The position numbers and the translations under genes are program-made. A stretch of 64,000 nucleotides of DNA, taken from Dactylorhiza incarnata (lineage: Eukaryota; Streptophyta; Magnoliopsida; Asparagales; Orchidaceae). The stretch is taken from the NCBI GenBank assembly GCA_033032865.1, contig JAWHQI010000257.1, positions 1,302,001 to 1,366,000 of the forward strand, read 5' to 3'. This document shows positions 1-9,400 of the stretch, piece by piece. The notes under the pieces were generated by a model, which worked only from the letters and a program-made list of their open reading frames with translations, did not search any database and was not told where the DNA came from. Each line of letters opens with the position of its first letter. Position 1 is the stretch's first letter.

Positions 1-198
1 GCAAGGACCAAGCACATAGAGATCGAGCATAACTTCTTCAGAGAGAAGGTGCTGGGTGGCTTGATCGCAGTGGAGCATGTGCGAAGTGAAGACAACCTTG
101 CGGATATATTCACGAAGCCCCTATCTGCGGGGCCGTTCCGGAGGCTTCGCTCGTTGCTTGGAGTTGTTCCCGGAGCTCACTTCAAGGGGGAGTGTTAG
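1..198 (+). CDS. Ty1/copia polyprotein, C-terminal end (RNase H tail), partial
   Basis: The window opens inside an open frame of 65 codons ending at TAG 196-198. It reads as the last part of a copia reverse transcriptase/RNase H: the block TKHIEIEHNFFREKV (about residues 3-17) is followed by RSEDNLADIFTKPL (about 33-46), the standard C-terminal signature of plant copia pol. In the family this region lies after the RNase H catalytic core. The frame runs into a purine-rich tract (AAGGGGGAG, 184-192) immediately before the LTR, the usual polypurine tract, so the element reads left to right and only its 3' end is in the window. No disabling mutation is visible in the short part seen. Confidence 0.85.
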   Translation, partial: ARTKHIEIEHNFFREKVLGGLIAVEHVRSEDNLADIFTKPLSAGPFRRLRSLLGVVPGAHFKGEC

Positions 199-780
199 TT
201 TTTTGAAGTGAGCTAACGCCATCGTTAGCTCCTTCTCGCAAGCTTCTCCCTTTTTTGTTTATAAATAGGAGGGGTACCCCCCCCCCCCCCCCCCCCCCTC
301 TAAGAGCATGCATAAAAAGTGGCGAGCATCATTACCTGGCGAGCATCGAACCCGGAGTCAGTTCGGCAGGCGACCTATGAGAGTTTCTTGCTCGCGAGTT
401 AACGTAGCGCGTTAGGAGTTAACGCCAGGCGTTAAGGGTGGCGAGTAGCGAGCTTCGTCTAGTAGCGACTAGCGAGCTTTGAGTGCGAGCAGCGAGCTTT
501 GAGTAGCAGAGCTAACGCTGGGCGTTAGGAGTCAACGTCGGCGGTAGCGAGCAGCGAGTATCACCTTCATGGTGTGCTCCGGAGGAGAAGCGGACACTGT
601 CCGTGACCAGTTCCTTTACTTCTATTGGCTGTTGTGAATCAAGTTGGATGCAACTTGTTTCCAGCCCTGTTCATTTGTAACTAGCTACCTAGAGTTATTA
701 TTGTAAAAGTTTGTGTTCATTTTTTGGTGTCCTTATTCCCTTGTTGGTTGACGTGTTCTTCCGACTTCAAATATTTCACA
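193..780 (+). mobile_element. 3' LTR of the copia element
   Basis: The LTR starts at TGTTAG right after the polypurine tract and overlaps the pol stop codon. A TATA-like TATAAATAGG near 259-268 is followed by 22 C residues (277-298). Short GCGAGC/TAACGC motifs recur at 390-560, including the perfect palindrome TTAACGCC-A-GGCGTTAA near 420-437. The right end is set at TTCACA (775-780), but it is a weak match to the left end, so the 3' border is uncertain by tens of bases. Confidence 0.6.
277..298. repeat. C22 homopolymer in LTR
   Basis: Twenty-two consecutive C just downstream of the LTR TATA-like box. Comparable C/G runs recur elsewhere in the window. Confidence 0.95.
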
Positions 781-787
781 AAAACAC

Positions 788-927
788 GTATCTATCCCAC
801 CAAAATTGAGTTAAAACACACAAACAAATAGTCACTTTTGCTTGGATTTAGTCTCCAGTATCTATCCCACCAAAATTGAGTTAAAACACACAAACGAATA
901 GTCACATTTGCTTGGATTTAGTCTCCA
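788..927. repeat. Tandem duplication, 70-bp unit x2
   Basis: A 70-bp unit starting GTATCTATCCCACC (788) is repeated directly at 858 with two or three substitutions. Confidence 0.9.
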
Positions 928-932
928 AATTC

Positions 933-1016
933 GGCGAAGAAGAAAAGGAAGAAGGCGAAGAAGAAGGCGAAGGCGAAGGAGAAGAAGAAGAAGAAGAAGA
1001 AGAAGGCGGAGAAGAA
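933..1016. repeat. (GAA)n purine microsatellite
   Basis: GAA/GAAGGC repeats of about 84 bp. On the minus strand this is a (TTC)n tract about 0.5 kb downstream of the host-gene stop codon. The arginine-rich frame it creates is not a gene. Confidence 0.9.
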
Positions 1017-1043
1017 AACAGACCATCTATTGCTTCCAAGTGA
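1013..1043 (-). repeat. Short duplicate of the host-gene exon 4/intron 4 border
   Basis: About 30 bp here match 1660-1690, which spans the exon 4 splice donor, with one or two differences. This is a small displaced copy of gene sequence downstream of the gene. Confidence 0.6.
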
Positions 1044-1530
1044 TTAGTACGGGCCTGTTTTCGGCGTATCGGTGCTTCGTACCATCATACCCTCTCGGCG
1101 TATAAAGACCTGGTGTCCAAAACCTATCAGACAGCACTAATCTCGTCTTCCTCTTCTTCTACTTCAACTCTTTCAGAGCTTGTAACCAGCTTAAGGACTC
1201 AGAGAAACCTAGCGACATCTTTGTAACTTCTATTCACAGAAAATGAAATCAGTTTGCCAGTCCTTTAAGAGAACATGGGTCATCTGGATAGAACCACTTT
1301 ACATTGTCGCATATTTTCTCACTTATTTACTACTCAGCGCGCACAACTCACAGCTCATAAACTCGCAAAATAACTCAATTTGACTAATATTTGTTTATTA
1401 TGAACTCCAACGTCGAATTCCTAGCAAAAAAGAAGCTTACATGATGAAAAATAACTCAAATGAATAACCTGCTGTGATGTTGCTACCATGGAAGTTGAAA
1501 AAGCTTCTTCCCACATTGCTAGATTCTGCA

Positions 1531-1568
1531 CTATCCAGAGGAGGCAGGCTGAGAACCATCTTCAGATT
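1531..1568 (-). CDS. Host gene exon 5 with stop
   Basis: Acceptor TTATTTGCAG|AATCTG at 1569/1568. The first two bases complete a Glu codon with exon 4; eleven codons and TAG (1531-1533) follow. The 3' UTR extends to lower coordinates. Confidence 0.6.
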
Positions 1569-4500
1569 CTGCAAATAAGAAGCCAGTATTCTTAGCTTGC
1601 AAATGGGAGTAAGATAACTAAAAAATAAATGTTTACTCTCATGAAAATTAGGCACACAAAAGAAAACAGACCATGTATTGCTTCCAAGTGATCTTCCTTG
1701 AAAACTCCCAACGGCGAGCCATGAACGGAGAGAAGCATCTCCCCTTGCTTGGGGAGTCTCGAAGTTTTCGGCGTCATGCCAAATGATAATCGGTTGCTTG
1801 TGCCCTGAAAGAACGACTATCATCAACAACCCTGAGTACAAATCTACAAGGCATAAACAGCTTCTTCTGTGACCTCCTCACAAGCACAAACAACACAAGC
1901 ACAAACAACGAAAAGCTTGATCGTAGTTCGAAGCTTGCAAGGAGCGAACCAGAAGTTGTGTGTATATATATATATATACATACATACATACATACAAATG
2001 TGTATGTGTATATGTGTATGTGTACGCATGCGTGCCTATGTCTCCGTGATTATATATGTGTACGCATATGTGTGTGTATGAGAGAGTGTGTAAATGCGTG
2101 TGTTGTGTATGTGCATGTGTGCATGCGTGTCTTTGTATAAGTATGTGCGTATGTGCATGCGTGTCTCATACAACCTCCCCTCTAAATTTATATTCTTAAC
2201 ATATATGTATATATAAAACGTTGGAAATTGCTGGACACTAAAGTTGAATACAAACTCCACAAACCTCCTAAAAAATAATGATTTCAATATCGCAAATAGA
2301 ATACAACAACAACAACACTCAAGCATTTATCCCACCATAGTGGGGTCGGCTATATGGATCCTTCGTCATCCTTGCACCCTATCTTTAGTCATAATCTCAC
2401 TAATGCCTAAATACATCATATCTTTCCTTATAGTTTCATTCCAAATCTTTTTTGTTCTACCCCTCCCCCGTTTAACATGCCTAGTAGCTAAACTCTCACA
2501 ACGCCTAAGAGCCTATAATGGTCTCCTTTGTACAAGTCCGAATTGTAACATTCCACTTTTCAATTGAACTATCTAGGAGTCTAGTCATTTAATTGACCCG
2601 CGTGAGCGGTATAGTCGAGTCCGGGTGACTCATTACTCGACCATGACCTAAACCCATCAGTTTCTCACGAGCTAAGCAAATGACCTCAGAATTGAATTCA
2701 GTTAGCGCCGTTAGACTCATGAAAGCTTATACGAGTCCAACGGAGTCGAGCGCGCTCAATTCCGATGAGTATCGGAGAATTTGACGCGTCGACGTGACTT
2801 TAAGTAACGTAATTATCCAACAAGTGGAAATTGACCAATTGGCCTCAAAATCGATCACAGTTAAGTCTATACGAATCCAGCGGAGTCGGCCGCGCTCGAT
2901 TACGGTAAGTATCAGAGAATTTGTCATTCGGATGTGGTTTGCAAATATCGTATTTATCCAAAATGGTGGAATTGACCAAACGACCTCAAAATTGACCTCA
3001 GTCAGTTTCATTAAACTCATAGCAATACTACGAGTCCAACAGAATCGTCCGTTTGCAATTCTAACATTGTTTGAGTGGTTTTGATGTTAAGTAAATTGGG
3101 CCGCAAACGCTTTGGAAAACGTAAATTGAGCAAACGAACTCGGAATTGATCTCAGATGGTTCCAGTGGATGCGTGTCAACGAGAGGGTCATAACGAGCCC
3201 GTTCGGGATAAATCTCGAGTTCTCTAGAGCGATATACGAGCGTTTGAATGCATTAATAATAATAAAACTAATAATATTATTATTATATATTATACACACA
3301 CACACATAAAAACTTAGGTTAGAAAACGACTTACCTCATCCTTCCCTGATACTAGCAGCGCCGTCAGGCCTCTCTAGGGCCGGCGACATCCTCCTTCGGT
3401 GAGTCCGACCTCCGGCGCACCTTCTCCTTCGGCAAGCTCCATGGCCGACCACCTCAAGCCCGACCGCCCCTCTACATCAGCTCCACCTCCGACGAACTCC
3501 TTCGACAAAACCCCTATCTCCGACGAGATCTCTCTATCACCGGCAAGCCACATTTCTTCCTCCAACCGAGAGCCCTCCCGCTCTCCCTCTTCTTTCTCCC
3601 AACCGGCGGCCACCCTACATCAGCCCTCCAAACCCGTGGCCTGCATCTCCTCCGACAGCAAAGCTCGTCCTTCGGTGAGATGTTCTCCTTCCTCGGCTCC
3701 GACGAGCTCTTCCACAACTCCGGCGAGCTATCTCCCACATCAAACAGAACAGCTCCAAACCGATGCCTTCTCCTCATCCAACCACCGCAACTTCAAGTTG
3801 AGCTTCCTCGGCAACGACCGACGAGATCCGATACGGTGAGATTCAATCTGGCGAGATTCGACTTTGTATGGGAGCAAGGCACAAATGTCGCATACACGGC
3901 GATTGGGTAGCATGCATGGACACTCGATGAGTGCTTCCTCGATTTCTTCCGAGCCTAGATCTTAATGTTTCTATTTATAGACATCTTCCCTCAAATCCTT
4001 GTTTTCCCGCCGACACACGAACACCCGAGCGTAGACGTGCTCGGGGTGGCCATGGATCATGTAGAGTGGGTCCTTGCGACCCCTCTCCGCGATTCTCAAG
4101 GTGCGACACGACGATAAATTATATTGGTGTGCGCGATCAAAATAATGACGATCACGCGACGATAAATTATATTAGTGCGCGCAGTCAAAATAACGACGAT
4201 CGCGCGACGATAAATTATATGGTAACGCGCGATCAAAATAACAATGATTGTGCGGCGACAAATGATATTAAATCGCACGATCGAAATAACGACTCGCACG
4301 GTGGAAAATGATATATATTCGTGTGATCGAAATAATGACAATCATGTGATGAAGATCAACGGAGAATCGTGCGATGGAGATCAACAATGAATCATTCAAC
4401 GAATCAACGATGATCGCACATTGGAGATAATCACGGAGCTTGCGGCGGAGACCTTCGACGGTGAAGATTACCGGTCTGTGGAATGCTTAGTCGATTTTTG

Positions 4501-6374
4501 ATAAAATTACTAAACCGACGATGTTATCACTACCCTTTTCATGATAATTAATTAACGCGACATGATGTCTGACAAATCATGGTCGTACCCGCCAATCATA
4601 TGAGGCGGCTAAACCCAAATCCTATTCTAGGTCGGGAAGTGATTAGGATCTCTAATCTGATATGTTTATCGCATTTAAATTACATGTTTATACTTAATCA
4701 TTTAATGATTTTATGGATTTGGCAGAGGAGATGATTGAGTAGTGTTTTGGTTGGGTAGAGTAGCAAGTTGTTCGCCTCCCCTGGTTGGTACACTAAATTG
4801 TAGGTAACTATGCCTGTTTGAAATGACAATTAATCAACGACATGATGTCTGATAGCCCAAATCCCACTTAAAGTCAGGGATGTGTTTAGGATACCTAAAC
4901 TGAGGTGTTGATTGCATTTATATTAATCTGAATATACATAATATTTTATTGAGATTGTAATTTGGCAGAGGTGAGATGGTTAACCCTCTTGGTTGGATAG
5001 AGTGCAGGTTGTTCTCCTCCCCTAGTTGATACATTAAATTGTTGGTAATTTTGTATGTGCGACATGATGATTGTGTGAATGTATGTGGCGGGTCGACTGA
5101 CCCTGCCGGTGACACACTCCGGAGGTTTGGACTGTGACTCATGGATAACGTCATGGTCGAACGACAGCGTTCTCCTTAGCCTAGTTGTTGTTTGTGTAGG
5201 TGTTAGCCACCAGGAATTCGACATGAGCTATGTCTTGGTTCTTTTGGTTATGTCGCATGATGGCGAAGAATGAGTACGGGCTCGGATAACCGTACATAAG
5301 ACCTAAGGATGATTGTGCTTAAATACCCTGGTAGAGGCATGTACAAGCCCCTGCCACCGTTTGACCACGATGGTGGTGCCTATGGGACTAGCTACCCCAA
5401 GAATAAGAGATCCCAGTCGTTAGTTTGCACTCGATTACGATCGGGTGTCGGCGTCTCGAAACTATGTGTTTGTTAAATTTATGTCGGCATAGTAGGTTGT
5501 GTACTTGATGATGATGGTGTATAGTTGTGTGTCCTTTTCTTACTACTAGTACTACCTCTTTTAGATGGTAGTCTTTTCTTACTATTAGTGGTTAACATCG
5601 TTGGGTGCGTGAGTGTGGACACCATTAGGTTTGAAACAATATGTTATAAATATTACTCAACTAATAAGCACCTATATAAATAACATGCTAGTTGTACTTC
5701 AATTCCTCACTATACATATTATTATTACCGTTCGGTTATTATTGTATATATACTGTCTGTTACTATCTGTAGCGTGATATTTCACTTCATTTGAGCGTTA
5801 GGGCTTGGGGGAGTGGGAAGTCCACTCAGTCTAGTTTGACTGACGCTCTCGTGCTTAAACATTTTAGGCGGAGACTTCCGTCGATGATGATGCAAGCATG
5901 CCCTAGGTGCTCTCAGTGCTATGACGTGGACTCAACATGGACTCAGCGTGGACTTGACGTGGAGATAGAAGACATACTGATGATCGTTGATACCATAACA
6001 ACATCATCAGTCTTATAGTTGTATATCATTTTATATATTAGTTTTTATTCGGCTTGGCATGTTACTTGCGAGCCCCCGGATTTTTATAGACTGTTGTACT
6101 TGGACTGTGGGGATATCGTATCGTTGTTGTGGTTACTTTCTGTGATCTACTATGTGGTCGTTAGTCTTCCGCTAGTACATCTCCCGCTACTGCTTATAGC
6201 GTACTCTGATTGTGATGTGATAGTTGTTTGCATAGCACTATCGTCGATTCGTAGCGTTAGGTGAGAATGACGGGAGAGAGTTGAGACGTTCATACCTCTA
6301 CTCTTCCGTTATTCTCTTCTTTGCTATGGATTAGTTGTGGTGTGCGATAAGATCCTCTTGTCGTGCCTAATTTT

Positions 6375-6414
<40 letters not shown>

Positions 6415-9400
6415 CCCTCACGCATTTGCCGGAGGAGCCACTCATCGTCGGAACCATCGAAGCGCGCTTTTGGAAACCACCGTGATTATTTCTTGTAATT
6501 AACTTGTATTAATTAATTGATTAATATTAATTTAATATTAATTATTTAATATCAATTCTATTAATTAATTATTTAAATGAAGTTATATTTCCTTGTATGT
6601 TTCCCTCCCTCATCTATATAAGGGGGAGGAGTTTTAGGTGTTAGGCATCTTGAGTATTAGGATATTTTGGGCTCTCCTTGGAGAGAAGGATCTTGGAGGA
6701 CCCAGCCTCCTTGATCTTGGTAGGAGCTTGCTCCGGATTTGTATCTGTGTTATTTCGAATCAATGCAATCGTTGTTCTTCGTGTTCGTGCATTTTCTCGC
6801 CACGTAATAATGGTCAGACCTGCCTCCCATGTCCGCTTGTTCCAAGCCGCCGGGGATTGAGCTACGCTGGACACCCGCCTCCACGTCGTAGAACGCTGCC
6901 TCGATGACCAGGACAACATCCTTGCGTCCCTTTGCGCGAGTATACAACTTCTCGCGGCTCGTTGGGACTGTCCTCCGCCGCCTCCTCTCAGCTTACATGC
7001 CACTTCACCGGTATCACAAAACACTAGCCCACTGGATTTCCTCCCATCAACAACAAAAGCAGTTCACGTTTCTTCATCCATGAGCGACCACGACCTGGTT
7101 CCCACCGACCGCCAGGATCTGGACCGTCTGGATACATTCTTGCCACTGGACGATACCTGCGACAAACTCAGCGGACCGAAAACGATCAAGCTTCCAGAGC
7201 CTCTCGTCCAACTGTCGATGCCTTCACCAGAGCTAGCCGCTCACCGCCGAGGCTTTCCGTCGTTCCATAGTAGCGGTACTCCACTATCAATGCTTGCGTC
7301 AGCACCTCCTCACTCATCACTACCTCCAGACCTCCGCTTCTGCCAAGAGGCGCTCCCGCAGCAGCGATCGAAGCAGACGCCTCCCCCTATGGCCTTCGAC
7401 ACCCCCGCCTGGCACGCCTCCAGACCGGCAAACCACCCTTCACACGCTACCCTCTCTTTTCCCTCTCGAGCCCCCGCGCGCCTGGCGCTTTTGTCGACTT
7501 TCGCAGGAACAGTGCTATCGTCGGCTTCCCTCGTGCACCCCACCTGAGAACCCTCTTTCCCATACTGCCAGCTACTCCCCTCCCCAACTAGCTGCCAAAT
7601 TTCAATTTATTTCTTTCCTCTCTCTTTTCACCTTCCATTAATACACCCAAAAATTTACCACATAATTTTTTCTCCTTATTTATTACTTCTATTAATTCCC
7701 TCCGTACACCAGAAGTCACCAACCGCTATCCGCAACTATTTCTTCGTCGCAATTACCACCGAGCCCGATAAATCATTCAAATCCGACCTCGATGGCAAGG
7801 TCGATTTTCAAGGGTGATGGAATGTTACCCTCACGCATTTGCCGGAGGAGCCACTCATCATCGGAACCATCGGAGAGCGCATTTGGAAACTACCGTGATT
7901 ATTTATTGTAATTAACTTGTATTAATTAATTGATTAATATTAATCAGATTAATTAATTATTTAAATGAATTTATATTTACTTGTATGTTTCCCTCCCTCA
8001 TCTATATAAGGGGGAGGAGTTTTAGGTGTTAGACATCTTGAGTATTAGGATATTTTGGGCTCTCCTTGGAGAGAAGGATCTTGGAGAACCCAGCCTCCTT
8101 GATCTTGGCCGGAGCTTGCTCCGGATTTATATTCGTGTTATTTCGAATCAATGCAATCGTTGTTCTTCGTGTTCATGCATTTTCTCGCCACGTAACAAGG
8201 GGTCTTACACGAACCATCTTAATCAAGCTTCTCGCATCTTCTCTACAATTGGTGTCACTCCCGTCTTATCCCTGATATATTTATTCCTAATTTTATCCAG
8301 TCCCATTTTTTGCTCATGTACACAATTCACTGCCCAACACTTAGAATTGTAGCATCGCTGGTCTAATCGCAGTACGGTAAAACTTGTCTTTAATTTTTAA
8401 TGGTACTTTACGATCACATGAGATCCCAACACGCCTCTCCACTTCAACCAACCTGTTTGGTCTAATTTCGCAAATAGAATGAGAGTCTAAAATAAAATTT
8501 CAATCTGCAGACAACCAAATGAAACCTGGGGCTAGAAAATACAAAAAAGAGAAGATTTTTTTTGAGTTTCTCATGGTTTCCACCTTTCCAAAGTAATAGA
8601 GATACATAATAATGTCAAGAACCATCCGCAAGAACTAGAAGTACAGTTAATGGAATACATTGGCAAGTCATAAAACTTCAGCATAGTTACAAAATAATAA
8701 AGGGAAAAATATGTGTAATACATCCCATATTCGGTATGGGATGTATGTTTTCCGCCTTTCCCTATTTTTCTGTAACAAAAAATAGGGATTATGTTTATTG
8801 TAAAAAAAACAAATTAGTGTGTCATGAAATTTTTATATCAGAGTTTAATATGCAATTTATCATTTTAGTATGCTCTATGCTTACAAAATAAGATAAACTA
8901 TTGTCTATGTTTAATCACAAAGATTCACAACTATTTTTCTTTTCTTTTCTTTTCTTTTCTTTTAATCCCAAACTATTAAGGGGATTTATATGAATTTCTC
9001 ATTAACAAAACATCAAAAGATGAATAAAAACTCAAGGTAAACAGCTACAAACCCCTGGAGTTTGGAACATGTCTCCCACGCCCGACATCCGAGACATCTG
9101 AGCATTGGATACACCATCTAGAACCTACCAACCATTAATATAGCAAAAAAACAAAGTGAGAATAGACAAAATGAGAAAAGATGAAGTGAGAGTGAACAAA
9201 GTTTAGAAGTCCATTTACCGGGACACAACTTCTGAAATCAGAGATTGGTAGATTAGCCGCATTTAAAAAGCTGTGCTTTACTGCAACCAACATGAAGTTC
9301 AAAATTCTTAACATCTAATGGAGAAAAATTCCAGGTTGAGCATTAGAAAAGGCATCTAAACCTGATTCCTCGAAGAAGTGTAAATCACTGACTGCATTAC

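Larger units (their letters stand above)
6411..8197 (+). mobile_element. Small non-autonomous LTR retrotransposon (1.8 kb)
   Basis: Two direct repeats (6411-6809 and 7823-8197) flank about 1 kb. The 3' LTR has perfect TGTTAC/GTAACA ends; the 5' LTR has lost its first T into the poly-G. The flanks GGGGG and AGGGG fit a 5-bp target duplication. After the left LTR, TGGTCAGACC may be a worn primer-binding site. Before the right LTR, a purine tract (AAGGGTGATGGAA) follows codons reading [11 protein letters not shown], like the extreme C-terminus of gypsy pol. The rest of gag-pol is absent. Confidence 0.8.
2544..8209. mobile_element. Solo LTR (~3.9 kb, Ty3/gypsy type), interrupted by a small LTR element
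   Basis: The LTR starts TGTAACATTCC at 2544, runs to the poly-G at 6376-6410, and ends AGGGGTCTTACA at 8198-8209 after a nested element. TGTAA/TTACA termini and the flanking CGAAT (2539-2543) and CGAAC (8210-8214) mark a 5-bp target duplication inside the LINE. No internal coding region remains, so this is a solo LTR. Its length and its TGTAACA start suggest a Tekay/Del-like chromovirus, which is an inference. It contains several tandem repeats. Confidence 0.7.
2303..8467 (-). mobile_element. 5'-truncated RTE-type LINE, split by nested LTR elements
   Basis: Two LINE pieces in the same orientation lie at 8215-8467 and 2303-2538. The right piece encodes [29 protein letters not shown] and (frames shifted) KMREA.LRWF. 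The left piece resumes in frame with GLVQRRPL, then [14 protein letters not shown] and RIHIADP, and ends at the CAACAACAA tract typical of plant RTE 3' ends. The perfect 13-bp TCGCAAATAGAAT flanks both outer ends (2290-2302 and 8468-8480), showing one insertion. The reverse-transcriptase N-terminus and the endonuclease are absent and several stops are present, so the copy is dead. It lies in intron 3. Confidence 0.8.

Noticed and set aside
908..1105. Arginine-rich 65-codon frame
   Set aside because: Translation of the GAA microsatellite.
1437..1841. 134-codon minus-strand frame
   Set aside because: It runs through exons 4-5 and intron 4 of the host gene partly in the wrong frame; splice sites explain the region better.
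4096..4341. 81-codon minus-strand repeat protein
   Set aside because: Sixteen-residue period equals the 48-bp tandem repeat; no independent coding evidence.
7294..7641. Second frame in the small LTR element
   Set aside because: Overlaps the other frame in Pro/Ser-rich DNA; no domain.
2303..8467. Two independent RTE LINE fragments
   Set aside because: At first the pieces seemed to overlap. Assigning AGGGGTCTTACA (8198-8209) to the solo LTR and using the 13-bp outer duplication shows one LINE.
9315..9361. Host exon 2 as terminal exon with its own stop at 9315
   Set aside because: A GT donor at 9361 gives an exact-phase join to exon 3 and the conserved C-terminus; the stop lies in intron 2. 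An alternative unspliced end cannot be fully excluded.
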